A stretch of DNA of 64,000 nt, taken from positions 887,454,184-887,518,183 of the forward strand of contig CM062817.1 in assembly GCA_031772625.1 (NCBI GenBank), in the 5' to 3' direction. Shown here one piece after another: positions 34,510 to 48,300 of the stretch. Each line of letters begins with the position of its first letter. The first letter of the stretch is position 1. Both the position numbers and the translations under genes were made by a program. This DNA comes from Pinus tabuliformis. Lineage: Eukaryota; Streptophyta; Pinopsida; Pinales; Pinaceae. The notes beneath the pieces were generated by a model. The model saw only the letters and a list, made by a program, of their open reading frames with translations, did not search any database and was not told where the DNA came from.

Positions 34510-37500
34510 GTGGTATCAGAGCAGGCTTAGGCTCTTTAAAAAAGTTAAAGAAGCTGAAGGGAGAAGGTTGTTGCTGCAGCAAAACTTCTCAGGCAGACAG
34601 AAGACTCAGACATCAAAGGATTCAGGTATTTCAAAAAAAATTTTGTGTTGCTGAAGAAACAGTCAGCTGTTTTAAACACACAGTCAAGGATTTAGAGACA
34701 TAGATCAGAATACAAGGAATGGCTAGCACAAGCACTGGTATGGGTTTGTTTAACACCCAGCTCCCACAGTTTAATGGGAAGAACTATGACTACTGGTCAA
34801 TAACTATGACAGCCCTGCTTGCTTCCCAAGATTTATGGGAAATAGTTGAAGAAGGTTTTGAAGAACCAGCAGATGAAACTGAGTTCAATGCATTAACTCA
34901 GGGAGAGAAGGATCTGCTGAAGAACAATAGGAAGAAAGATTCAAAAGCCCGTGTGTTGTTGTATCTAGCAGTAGACCAGAGTATGTTTCCAAGGTTAGCA
35001 GCAGCTAAGACAGCCAATGAAGCATGGCAAACCCTCAAGACAGCCTATCAAGGCATGGAGAGAGTGAAGACAGCAAAGCTACAATTGCTGAGAAAGGATT
35101 TTGAGAACTTGAACATGAAGGAGTCAGATAACATTGACTCATTCTTCACTCATGTGATTGGTGTAATCACACAAATGAGAACTCATGGAGAAACCATTGA
35201 AGACAGAAGAATTGTGGAGAAAATATTGAGGGTCTTACCCTCAAGGTTTGATGCCATAGTCACCACCATTGAAGAGACAAAGGATCTCTCAAGCTATTCA
35301 GTTGATGAGCTGCATGCATCACTGATAACACATGAGCAGAGGTTGAGTAGGAATGAAAACTCATCTCTTGAGCAAGCCTTCAAGACCCAGATGTCCTTTG
35401 GAAGAGGCAGAGGTCAAGGCAGAGGAAACAAAAGAGGAAGAGGCAGAAGCCAGAACAGAGGTGGAAGGAACAGCCCATCAAATGCACAAGGAAGAGGCAG
35501 CAATCCAAATCAGAACCAAGGTCAAGGCAGCAGCCAACAAAGAGATCAGTATTAGGCTCAAGGACAAAGGTATGATAAATCTAATGTTCAATGCTATTAT
35601 TGCAAAAAGTATGGACATTATGCAAGTGATTGTAGAAAGAAACAACATGATATGAACAGCAGACAAAATGCAAATGTTACAAGAGAAAACAGCAGTCAAG
35701 ACAATGTCCTGTTAGCTTGTAACATGGCTGAAACACATAGTGAGGACATATGGTTTTTAGACTCAGGTTGCAGCAACCATATGACAGGAAACATTGCCCT
35801 CTTCTCAGCCTTAAATCAGAATTTGAAATCAGAAGTCACACTAGGAACTGATAGTAAAGTGTCTGTTATGGGAAAAGGAGAGGTAAAAATATTTACAAAA
35901 CAAGGAGAAAGGAAAACCATAGCAGATGTCTACTATGTCCCCGGTATGAGATGTAACCTCTTGAGTGTTGGACAGCTTATCCAAAAGGGTTACAATGTTT
36001 ACTTTGTAAATGATGTGTGCACCATCATGGACATACCACCCAGCAAAAGATGCATTGCTGAAGTGAAGATGACAAGGAACAGGATGTTCCCTCTCCGGAT
36101 CAGGGCAGACATGAAAAACAAAGGAGAAATTGCAGCAGTCACCCAAGAGGCCTTCCAAAGCGTGCCAAAGGATGAAAATTGGTTATGGCACTTGAGATTC
36201 GGGCATCTAAATTTTGGAGGTCTGAATTTGTTGAGCAGAAAAGGAATGGTAAAAGGATTACCATTGATAGAGAAACCGGACAGCCTATGTGAAGGCTGCA
36301 TTTTGGGAAAACAACATAGAGAAAGTTTTCCATCAGGGAAGAGTATAAGGGCAAAGACACCCTTAGAGATTATCCACTCAGATTTGTGTGGACCAATGCA
36401 AGCTCCATCATTAGCAGGCAGCCTATATTTCTTGACATTCATTGATGATTTTACAAGAAAGACTTGGATATATTTCCTCAAGAACAAAAGTGAAGTCTTT
36501 GAGAAATTCCAAAACTTCAAAGCATTTGTTGAAAACCAAAGCGGGCTGCACATTAAAGTTTTGAGAACTGATAGAGGAGGTGAATATATCTCCAAGGAAT
36601 TCCTAAGATTTTGTAGAGAAAATGGAATACATAAACAGTTTACAGCAAGGTACACTCCACAGCAAAATGGAGTTGCTGAAAGGAAGAACAGAACCATCAT
36701 GGAGATGGCAAGGAGCATGTTGAAGGCAAAGCATTTGCCAAATGAGTATTGGGCTGAAGCTGTACATTGTGCAGTTTATATATTGAACAGGTGTCCTACA
36801 AAAGCAGTCATGAACAAAGTGCCAGAAGAGGCATGGAGTGGGAGAAAGCAAGGAGTCACCCACATGAGAGTTTTTGGATGTGTGGCCTATGCACACATTC
36901 CAGATCAGCTAAGGAGGAAGTTGGACAGCAAAGGGGAGAAATGCATCTTCATTGGATACAGTGATGAATCCAAAGCCTACAGGCTGTACATTCCATCTAC
37001 CAAGAAGTTCTTTGTCAGCAGGGATGTTCAATTCATAGAAGAGGAAGCTTGGGATGGAAGCATAGAGAAAACAGTCAATGTCAAGAACTGTTTGTCTCAT
37101 GATGAAGATGAAGAGGAGGTGGCTGAAATGAATCCCCAAACAACAGCGCCAACACAAGGACAGCAAGGTACACCATTGAGGATCAATGAGAGTGCTTCTC
37201 CAAGCACACCACAAGGAGGAAATTCAAGTGCATCTTCAAGCACTTGCACACCAAGTGAACGAGGTAAGAAGTTTAGAAATCTAAGTGAAATTTATGAAGA
37301 AGGAATGAATTCCTTATTTGCCTTGTATTGTCATGTTGATGATCCTATTCATTTTGAAGAAGCTATTAAAGATAAGAAATGGATAGAAGCTATGGATGAG
37401 GAGATGAATGCCATAGAGAGAAACAAAACATGGGATTTGGTTGAGTTACCAAAAGGCAAAGAAGTCATTGGTGTGAAATGGGTCTACAAGACCAAGAGCA

Positions 37501-38888
37501 ACGCTGAAGGCAAGATTGAAAGGCACAAGGCAAGGCTGGTTGTCAAAGGCTACAAGCAGCAGTATGGGAGAGATTATGAGGAGACTTTCGCCTCGGTTGC
37601 AAGAATGGAAACCGTGAGAGCAGTGCTGTCCATAGCAGCTCAAAACAAATGGAAAGTCTACCAAATGGACGTGAAGTCAGCATTCCTAAATGGAGTGTTA
37701 ATGGAAGAGGTCTATGTGGAACAGCCTCTTGGATATGAGAAGAAAGGTGAATAGCACAAAGTGTGCAAATTGAAGAAAGCTCTTTATGGGCTGAAGCAAG
37801 CGCCAAGAGCATGGTACAGCAGGATAGATTCATATCTATTGGATAATGAATTTGACAAGTGTGAAGGAGAACCCACAGTCTACATCAAGGAAAAGGATGG
37901 TAAGATTTTAATTGTTGTTTTGTATGTTGATGATGTGATTTTCACAGGTAATGATGATCAGCTCATTAAAAATTTTAAATCAGTCATGAAGGATGAATTT
38001 GAAATGACTGACATGGGTTTCTTGAGATACTTCTTAGGCATAGAAGTAGATCAAAATGAAAAAGGAATTTTTATATCTCAAGCAAGATATGTAAATCAAG
38101 TTTTGGACAGATTTAACATGCAAGAATGCAAGGCAGCCATCACTCCCACAGTAATGGGATTAAAACTCAGCAGAGAGGACAGCAGCAAGGATTTTGATCC
38201 TAGCTTGTATAAAAGTATTGTGGGCAGCCTTATGTATTTAACAGCAACTAGGCCTGATTTAATGTATGCTGTTAGTTTAATTTCCAGGTTCATGGAGAGG
38301 CCGAAGGAGGCACATTGGCAGGCAGCAAAGAGAATTTTGAGGTATGTCAAAGGTACCAAAATGTTTGGAATTTTATATCATGCCTCAGAACATTCAAATT
38401 TGGTTGGATACACAGATAGCGATTGGGCTGGAAGTGTAGATGATCGGAAGAGCACTTCCGGTTATGTTTTTCATATGGGTTCAGGAGCCATTTCATGGGC
38501 TTCTAAGAAGCAGTCCATTGTAGCATTGTCTACAGCAGAGGCTGAATATGTGGCAGCTACAGCAGCAGCATGTCAAGCAGTGTGGATGAGAAGAATGTTG
38601 AGAAGCTTAGGCCAAGAGCAGGCAAAAGCGACAGTGATTTTTTGTGACAATAGCTCAGCTATTGCTTTGTCAAAGAATTCAGTGTTTCATAAGAGAACGA
38701 AACACATTGATACAAGGTTTCACTACATCAGAGAATTAGTGAACAATGGAGAAATTGTCCTAGAACATTGCAGGACTCAAGAGCAGGTAGCAGACATCTT
38801 GACAAAGCCACTTGATCAGAAGAGCTTTGAATTTTTGAGAAAGTGTCTCGGTATGACCGAATGCCCAGCTGTTGAAATTAAAGGGGAG
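34510..38888 (+). mobile_element. Internal region, array unit 1 (Tnt1-like Copia)
   Basis: The primer-binding site tggtatcagagc is at 34511-34522. Gag starts at 34719 and carries a UBN2-type capsid region and an Arg/Gly/Gln-rich tail. A CCHC knuckle (CYYCKKYGHYASDC) lies near 35.6 kb, the protease (WFLDSGCSNHMTG) near 35.75 kb, GAG-pre-integrase near 36.2 kb, integrase with the HSDLCGPM start at 36.37-36.9 kb, reverse transcriptase ([11 protein letters not shown], then LYVDDVIFTG) at 37.3-38.0 kb and RNase H at 38.2-38.85 kb. Its 4379 bp are two bases shorter than units 2 and 3, from two homopolymer runs in the leader. About two breaks. Confidence 0.93.
34511..34522 (+). promoter_or_regulatory. 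tRNA primer-binding site of unit 1
   Basis: tggtatcagagc, a perfect 12-base complement to the initiator Met-tRNA 3' end, one base after LTR1. The same site occurs at 39942-39953 and 45375-45386. Confidence 0.9.
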
Positions 38889-39940
38889 TGTTGAAATCTA
38901 ATTTCAACGCAGCCGTACGCTCCCCAAAACCGCCAGCAAAAACCACAAACCGGTTTAAAGATTTCTCGGACCGCCTACCTGCAGAGAATGGTTTTCGTAC
39001 ACAAGGGCCCGAGAAAATGTGGAGCCAACACGTGGTTCAGCCCTGACGTAACGCAACGTCATTTTCTCGGGGGTTAATGTTCAGCACTTGTTGGTCTTCC
39101 GATATTGCCCTCCACCGTCGGATGTGCTCCACCTTCTTCAACCGTTGATTGCCCGAAGCTGCTCCAAACCTGCATACGACAAACATTAAATTCATAGCGT
39201 GGAGTAAATCAAAGTTTTGTTGACCATACGTTTAATTAATGAAATGTCATAGTGGTAGGTAGTATATTGAAGTTTTCATATATTGCACGTAAATCTTTTT
39301 TATGGAGGTATGGGCGCATATGCTCATTAATTAAGTTTCGTATGGGATATGGGCACGTTTTAATATTTTTTTATATTTACATACGGCATGTATTAAATGT
39401 GAAAACATATGTAATAAGTTTTTATGTTTTTGAGTGTGTTGACTTTTATTATGCATTGCACACGGGAGGTAAAATACATAGGTGTTCACAGCAACGAAAG
39501 ATTGATCATGGTGCGGTAAAAGGAAAAACACACAGCAGTGTGTAAAAAGACAAAGAACCAGGTGATGTAATTTTTGGAGTAACGAAAAACCATGTGTGGT
39601 TTTTTTTGCACAGAAGTGCATAAAGAAAATGTTGCAGTGATTTTTGTAACTTTGTGTAAATTTCTTTTACAGCAGTAAACTTATGTAAATCCTTTTATTA
39701 CAGCAGTAAGTTGTTTTTCACACCAGTGAATATAAAAAAGGATTTTACAGTGGTAAATCTTTGTATCAGGTTTTAATGAACATAATGTTTTTTATGGTGG
39801 TGAAATACTCTGTCTCTCAGTGAATTTTTTTTAAGTCTTCTGTGCACAAAAGGATCCTGGAGAAAAGTAAAAACAGAGCATTGCCTCTGTGTGTTTGTTT
39901 ATTTGGTTTTTGGTATTTTCCCCATCAAAAATACCCAACA
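38889..39940 (+). repeat. LTR2 of the array (shared by units 1 and 2)
   Basis: 1052 bp, by eye identical to LTR3 and LTR4. It serves as 3' LTR of unit 1, preceded by the polypurine tract ttaaaggggag at 38878-38888. It is also the 5' LTR of unit 2, followed by the primer-binding site at 39942-39953. Confidence 0.95.
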
Positions 39941-42900
39941 GTGGTATCAGAGCAGGCTTAGGCTCTTTAAAAAAAGTTAAAGAAGCTGAAGGGAGAAGGT
40001 TGTTGCTGCAGCAAAACTTCTCAGGCAGACAGAAGACTCAGACATCAAAGGATTCAGGTATTTCAAAAAAAAATTTTGTGTTGCTGAAGAAACAGTCAGC
40101 TGTTTTAAACACACAGTCAAGGATTTAGAGACATAGATCAGAATACAAGGAATGGCTAGCACAAGCACTGGTATGGGTTTGTTTAACACCCAGCTCCCAC
40201 AGTTTAATGGGAAGAACTATGACTACTGGTCAATAACTATGACAGCCCTGCTTGCTTCCCAAGATTTATGGGAAATAGTTGAAGAAGGTTTTGAAGAACC
40301 AGCAGATGAAACTGAGTTCAATGCATTAACTCAGGGAGAGAAGGATCTGCTGAAGAACAATAGGAAGAAAGATTCAAAAGCCCGTGTGTTGTTGTATCTA
40401 GCAGTAGACCAGAGTATGTTTCCAAGGTTAGCAGCAGCTAAGACAGCCAATGAAGCATGGCAAACCCTCAAGACAGCCTATCAAGGCATGGAGAGAGTGA
40501 AGACAGCAAAGCTACAATTGCTGAGAAAGGATTTTGAGAACTTGAACATGAAGGAGTCAGATAACATTGACTCATTCTTCACTCATGTGATTGGTGTAAT
40601 CACACAAATGAGAACTCATGGAGAAACCATTGAAGACAGAAGAATTGTGGAGAAAATATTGAGGGTCTTACCCTCAAGGTTTGATGCCATAGTCACCACC
40701 ATTGAAGAGACAAAGGATCTCTCAAGCTATTCAGTTGATGAGCTGCATGCATCACTGATAACACATGAGCAGAGGTTGAGTAGGAATGAAAACTCATCTC
40801 TTGAGCAAGCCTTCAAGACCCAGATGTCCTTTGGAAGAGGCAGAGGTCAAGGCAGAGGAAACAAAAGAGGAAGAGGCAGAAGCCAGAACAGAGGTGGAAG
40901 GAACAGCCCATCAAATGCACAAGGAAGAGGCAGCAATCCAAATCAGAACCAAGGTCAAGGCAGCAGCCAACAAAGAGATCAGTATTAGGCTCAAGGACAA
41001 AGGTATGATAAATCTAATGTTCAATGCTATTATTGCAAAAAGTATGGACATTATGCAAGTGATTGTAGAAAGAAACAACATGATATGAACAGCAGACAAA
41101 ATGCAAATGTTACAAGAGAAAACAGCAGTCAAGACAATGTCCTGTTAGCTTGTAACATGGCTGAAACACATAGTGAGGACATATGGTTTTTAGACTCAGG
41201 TTGCAGCAACCATATGACAGGAAACATTGCCCTCTTCTCAGCCTTAAATCAGAATTTGAAATCAGAAGTCACACTAGGAACTGATAGTAAAGTGTCTGTT
41301 ATGGGAAAAGGAGAGGTAAAAATATTTACAAAACAAGGAGAAAGGAAAACCATAGCAGATGTCTACTATGTCCCCGGTATGAGATGTAACCTCTTGAGTG
41401 TTGGACAGCTTATCCAAAAGGGTTACAATGTTTACTTTGTAAATGATGTGTGCACCATCATGGACATACCACCCAGCAAAAGATGCATTGCTGAAGTGAA
41501 GATGACAAGGAACAGGATGTTCCCTCTCCGGATCAGGGCAGACATGAAAAACAAAGGAGAAATTGCAGCAGTCACCCAAGAGGCCTTCCAAAGCGTGCCA
41601 AAGGATGAAAATTGGTTATGGCACTTGAGATTCGGGCATCTAAATTTTGGAGGTCTGAATTTGTTGAGCAGAAAAGGAATGGTAAAAGGATTACCATTGA
41701 TAGAGAAACCGGACAGCCTATGTGAAGGCTGCATTTTGGGAAAACAACATAGAGAAAGTTTTCCATCAGGGAAGAGTATAAGGGCAAAGACACCCTTAGA
41801 GATTATCCACTCAGATTTGTGTGGACCAATGCAAGCTCCATCATTAGCAGGCAGCCTATATTTCTTGACATTCATTGATGATTTTACAAGAAAGACTTGG
41901 ATATATTTCCTCAAGAACAAAAGTGAAGTCTTTGAGAAATTCCAAAACTTCAAAGCATTTGTTGAAAACCAAAGCGGGCTGCACATTAAAGTTTTGAGAA
42001 CTGATAGAGGAGGTGAATATATCTCCAAGGAATTCCTAAGATTTTGTAGAGAAAATGGAATACATAAACAGTTTACAGCAAGGTACACTCCACAGCAAAA
42101 TGGAGTTGCTGAAAGGAAGAACAGAACCATCATGGAGATGGCAAGGAGCATGTTGAAGGCAAAGCATTTGCCAAATGAGTATTGGGCTGAAGCTGTACAT
42201 TGTGCAGTTTATATATTGAACAGGTGTCCTACAAAAGCAGTCATGAACAAAGTGCCAGAAGAGGCATGGAGTGGGAGAAAGCAAGGAGTCACCCACATGA
42301 GAGTTTTTGGATGTGTGGCCTATGCACACATTCCAGATCAGCTAAGGAGGAAGTTGGACAGCAAAGGGGAGAAATGCATCTTCATTGGATACAGTGATGA
42401 ATCCAAAGCCTACAGGCTGTACATTCCATCTACCAAGAAGTTCTTTGTCAGCAGGGATGTTCAATTCATAGAAGAGGAAGCTTGGGATGGAAGCATAGAG
42501 AAAACAGTCAATGTCAAGAACTGTTTGTCTCATGATGAAGATGAAGAGGAGGTGGCTGAAATGAATCCCCAAACAACAGCGCCAACACAAGGACAGCAAG
42601 GTACACCATTGAGGATCAATGAGAGTGCTTCTCCAAGCACACCACAAGGAGGAAATTCAAGTGCATCTTCAAGCACTTGCACACCAAGTGAACGAGGTAA
42701 GAAGTTTAGAAATCTAAGTGAAATTTATGAAGAAGGAATGAATTCCTTATTTGCCTTGTATTGTCATGTTGATGATCCTATTCATTTTGAAGAAGCTATT
42801 AAAGATAAGAAATGGATAGAAGCTATGGATGAGGAGATGAATGCCATAGAGAGAAACAAAACATGGGATTTGGTTGAGTTACCAAAAGGCAAAGAAGTCA

Positions 42901-44321
42901 TTGGTGTGAAATGGGTCTACAAGACCAAGAGCAACGCTGAAGGCAAGATTGAAAGGCACAAGGCAAGGCTGGTTGTCAAAGGCTACAAGCAGCAGTATGG
43001 GAGAGATTATGAGGAGACTTTCGCCTCGGTTGCAAGAATGGAAACCGTGAGAGCAGTGCTGTCCATAGCAGCTCAAAACAAATGGAAAGTCTACCAAATG
43101 GACGTGAAGTCAGCATTCCTAAATGGAGTGTTAATGGAAGAGGTCTATGTGGAACAGCCTCTTGGATATGAGAAGAAAGGTGAATAGCACAAAGTGTGCA
43201 AATTGAAGAAAGCTCTTTATGGGCTGAAGCAAGCGCCAAGAGCATGGTACAGCAGGATAGATTCATATCTATTGGATAATGAATTTGACAAGTGTGAAGG
43301 AGAACCCACAGTCTACATCAAGGAAAAGGATGGTAAGATTTTAATTGTTGTTTTGTATGTTGATGATGTGATTTTCACAGGTAATGATGATCAGCTCATT
43401 AAAAATTTTAAATCAGTCATGAAGGATGAATTTGAAATGACTGACATGGGTTTCTTGAGATACTTCTTAGGCATAGAAGTAGATCAAAATGAAAAAGGAA
43501 TTTTTATATCTCAAGCAAGATATGTAAATCAAGTTTTGGACAGATTTAACATGCAAGAATGCAAGGCAGCCATCACTCCCACAGTAATGGGATTAAAACT
43601 CAGCAGAGAGGACAGCAGCAAGGATTTTGATCCTAGCTTGTATAAAAGTATTGTGGGCAGCCTTATGTATTTAACAGCAACTAGGCCTGATTTAATGTAT
43701 GCTGTTAGTTTAATTTCCAGGTTCATGGAGAGGCCGAAGGAGGCACATTGGCAGGCAGCAAAGAGAATTTTGAGGTATGTCAAAGGTACCAAAATGTTTG
43801 GAATTTTATATCATGCCTCAGAACATTCAAATTTGGTTGGATACACAGATAGCGATTGGGCTGGAAGTGTAGATGATCGGAAGAGCACTTCCGGTTATGT
43901 TTTTCATATGGGTTCAGGAGCCATTTCATGGGCTTCTAAGAAGCAGTCCATTGTAGCATTGTCTACAGCAGAGGCTGAATATGTGGCAGCTACAGCAGCA
44001 GCATGTCAAGCAGTGTGGATGAGAAGAATGTTGAGAAGCTTAGGCCAAGAGCAGGCAAAAGCGACAGTGATTTTTTGTGACAATAGCTCAGCTATTGCTT
44101 TGTCAAAGAATTCAGTGTTTCATAAGAGAACGAAACACATTGATACAAGGTTTCACTACATCAGAGAATTAGTGAACAATGGAGAAATTGTCCTAGAACA
44201 TTGCAGGACTCAAGAGCAGGTAGCAGACATCTTGACAAAGCCACTTGATCAGAAGAGCTTTGAATTTTTGAGAAAGTGTCTCGGTATGACCGAATGCCCA
44301 GCTGTTGAAATTAAAGGGGAG
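39941..44321 (+). mobile_element. Internal region, array unit 2
   Basis: 4381 bp with the same parts in the same order: gag from about 40.15 kb, protease near 41.2 kb, integrase near 42 kb, reverse transcriptase near 43 kb and RNase H to about 44.3 kb. It encodes the same peptides as unit 1 in every open segment and appears identical to unit 3. It has the same approximately two breaks. Confidence 0.93.
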
Positions 44322-45373
44322 TGTTGAAATCTAATTTCAACGCAGCCGTACGCTCCCCAAAACCGCCAGCAAAAACCACAAACCGGTTTAAAGATTTCTC
44401 GGACCGCCTACCTGCAGAGAATGGTTTTCGTACACAAGGGCCCGAGAAAATGTGGAGCCAACACGTGGTTCAGCCCTGACGTAACGCAACGTCATTTTCT
44501 CGGGGGTTAATGTTCAGCACTTGTTGGTCTTCCGATATTGCCCTCCACCGTCGGATGTGCTCCACCTTCTTCAACCGTTGATTGCCCGAAGCTGCTCCAA
44601 ACCTGCATACGACAAACATTAAATTCATAGCGTGGAGTAAATCAAAGTTTTGTTGACCATACGTTTAATTAATGAAATGTCATAGTGGTAGGTAGTATAT
44701 TGAAGTTTTCATATATTGCACGTAAATCTTTTTTATGGAGGTATGGGCGCATATGCTCATTAATTAAGTTTCGTATGGGATATGGGCACGTTTTAATATT
44801 TTTTTATATTTACATACGGCATGTATTAAATGTGAAAACATATGTAATAAGTTTTTATGTTTTTGAGTGTGTTGACTTTTATTATGCATTGCACACGGGA
44901 GGTAAAATACATAGGTGTTCACAGCAACGAAAGATTGATCATGGTGCGGTAAAAGGAAAAACACACAGCAGTGTGTAAAAAGACAAAGAACCAGGTGATG
45001 TAATTTTTGGAGTAACGAAAAACCATGTGTGGTTTTTTTTGCACAGAAGTGCATAAAGAAAATGTTGCAGTGATTTTTGTAACTTTGTGTAAATTTCTTT
45101 TACAGCAGTAAACTTATGTAAATCCTTTTATTACAGCAGTAAGTTGTTTTTCACACCAGTGAATATAAAAAAGGATTTTACAGTGGTAAATCTTTGTATC
45201 AGGTTTTAATGAACATAATGTTTTTTATGGTGGTGAAATACTCTGTCTCTCAGTGAATTTTTTTTAAGTCTTCTGTGCACAAAAGGATCCTGGAGAAAAG
45301 TAAAAACAGAGCATTGCCTCTGTGTGTTTGTTTATTTGGTTTTTGGTATTTTCCCCATCAAAAATACCCAACA
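44322..45373 (+). repeat. LTR3 of the array (shared by units 2 and 3)
   Basis: 1052 bp, identical by eye to LTR2 and LTR4, with a polypurine tract before it and a primer-binding site after it (45375-45386). Confidence 0.95.
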
Positions 45374-48300
45374 GTGGTATCAGAGCAGGCTTAGGCTCTT
45401 TAAAAAAAGTTAAAGAAGCTGAAGGGAGAAGGTTGTTGCTGCAGCAAAACTTCTCAGGCAGACAGAAGACTCAGACATCAAAGGATTCAGGTATTTCAAA
45501 AAAAAATTTTGTGTTGCTGAAGAAACAGTCAGCTGTTTTAAACACACAGTCAAGGATTTAGAGACATAGATCAGAATACAAGGAATGGCTAGCACAAGCA
45601 CTGGTATGGGTTTGTTTAACACCCAGCTCCCACAGTTTAATGGGAAGAACTATGACTACTGGTCAATAACTATGACAGCCCTGCTTGCTTCCCAAGATTT
45701 ATGGGAAATAGTTGAAGAAGGTTTTGAAGAACCAGCAGATGAAACTGAGTTCAATGCATTAACTCAGGGAGAGAAGGATCTGCTGAAGAACAATAGGAAG
45801 AAAGATTCAAAAGCCCGTGTGTTGTTGTATCTAGCAGTAGACCAGAGTATGTTTCCAAGGTTAGCAGCAGCTAAGACAGCCAATGAAGCATGGCAAACCC
45901 TCAAGACAGCCTATCAAGGCATGGAGAGAGTGAAGACAGCAAAGCTACAATTGCTGAGAAAGGATTTTGAGAACTTGAACATGAAGGAGTCAGATAACAT
46001 TGACTCATTCTTCACTCATGTGATTGGTGTAATCACACAAATGAGAACTCATGGAGAAACCATTGAAGACAGAAGAATTGTGGAGAAAATATTGAGGGTC
46101 TTACCCTCAAGGTTTGATGCCATAGTCACCACCATTGAAGAGACAAAGGATCTCTCAAGCTATTCAGTTGATGAGCTGCATGCATCACTGATAACACATG
46201 AGCAGAGGTTGAGTAGGAATGAAAACTCATCTCTTGAGCAAGCCTTCAAGACCCAGATGTCCTTTGGAAGAGGCAGAGGTCAAGGCAGAGGAAACAAAAG
46301 AGGAAGAGGCAGAAGCCAGAACAGAGGTGGAAGGAACAGCCCATCAAATGCACAAGGAAGAGGCAGCAATCCAAATCAGAACCAAGGTCAAGGCAGCAGC
46401 CAACAAAGAGATCAGTATTAGGCTCAAGGACAAAGGTATGATAAATCTAATGTTCAATGCTATTATTGCAAAAAGTATGGACATTATGCAAGTGATTGTA
46501 GAAAGAAACAACATGATATGAACAGCAGACAAAATGCAAATGTTACAAGAGAAAACAGCAGTCAAGACAATGTCCTGTTAGCTTGTAACATGGCTGAAAC
46601 ACATAGTGAGGACATATGGTTTTTAGACTCAGGTTGCAGCAACCATATGACAGGAAACATTGCCCTCTTCTCAGCCTTAAATCAGAATTTGAAATCAGAA
46701 GTCACACTAGGAACTGATAGTAAAGTGTCTGTTATGGGAAAAGGAGAGGTAAAAATATTTACAAAACAAGGAGAAAGGAAAACCATAGCAGATGTCTACT
46801 ATGTCCCCGGTATGAGATGTAACCTCTTGAGTGTTGGACAGCTTATCCAAAAGGGTTACAATGTTTACTTTGTAAATGATGTGTGCACCATCATGGACAT
46901 ACCACCCAGCAAAAGATGCATTGCTGAAGTGAAGATGACAAGGAACAGGATGTTCCCTCTCCGGATCAGGGCAGACATGAAAAACAAAGGAGAAATTGCA
47001 GCAGTCACCCAAGAGGCCTTCCAAAGCGTGCCAAAGGATGAAAATTGGTTATGGCACTTGAGATTCGGGCATCTAAATTTTGGAGGTCTGAATTTGTTGA
47101 GCAGAAAAGGAATGGTAAAAGGATTACCATTGATAGAGAAACCGGACAGCCTATGTGAAGGCTGCATTTTGGGAAAACAACATAGAGAAAGTTTTCCATC
47201 AGGGAAGAGTATAAGGGCAAAGACACCCTTAGAGATTATCCACTCAGATTTGTGTGGACCAATGCAAGCTCCATCATTAGCAGGCAGCCTATATTTCTTG
47301 ACATTCATTGATGATTTTACAAGAAAGACTTGGATATATTTCCTCAAGAACAAAAGTGAAGTCTTTGAGAAATTCCAAAACTTCAAAGCATTTGTTGAAA
47401 ACCAAAGCGGGCTGCACATTAAAGTTTTGAGAACTGATAGAGGAGGTGAATATATCTCCAAGGAATTCCTAAGATTTTGTAGAGAAAATGGAATACATAA
47501 ACAGTTTACAGCAAGGTACACTCCACAGCAAAATGGAGTTGCTGAAAGGAAGAACAGAACCATCATGGAGATGGCAAGGAGCATGTTGAAGGCAAAGCAT
47601 TTGCCAAATGAGTATTGGGCTGAAGCTGTACATTGTGCAGTTTATATATTGAACAGGTGTCCTACAAAAGCAGTCATGAACAAAGTGCCAGAAGAGGCAT
47701 GGAGTGGGAGAAAGCAAGGAGTCACCCACATGAGAGTTTTTGGATGTGTGGCCTATGCACACATTCCAGATCAGCTAAGGAGGAAGTTGGACAGCAAAGG
47801 GGAGAAATGCATCTTCATTGGATACAGTGATGAATCCAAAGCCTACAGGCTGTACATTCCATCTACCAAGAAGTTCTTTGTCAGCAGGGATGTTCAATTC
47901 ATAGAAGAGGAAGCTTGGGATGGAAGCATAGAGAAAACAGTCAATGTCAAGAACTGTTTGTCTCATGATGAAGATGAAGAGGAGGTGGCTGAAATGAATC
48001 CCCAAACAACAGCGCCAACACAAGGACAGCAAGGTACACCATTGAGGATCAATGAGAGTGCTTCTCCAAGCACACCACAAGGAGGAAATTCAAGTGCATC
48101 TTCAAGCACTTGCACACCAAGTGAACGAGGTAAGAAGTTTAGAAATCTAAGTGAAATTTATGAAGAAGGAATGAATTCCTTATTTGCCTTGTATTGTCAT
48201 GTTGATGATCCTATTCATTTTGAAGAAGCTATTAAAGATAAGAAATGGATAGAAGCTATGGATGAGGAGATGAATGCCATAGAGAGAAACAAAACATGGG

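Noticed and set aside
34511-34522. tRNA-like sequence after the LTR
   Set aside because: It is the 12-base primer-binding site complementary to initiator Met-tRNA. No tRNA gene structure surrounds it.
35999-36718. 239-codon minus-strand open frame, repeated in each array unit (also at 41432 and 46865)
   Set aside because: It lies wholly opposite the protease-integrase part of the Copia units and has no domain of its own. Its threefold occurrence only reflects the array period.
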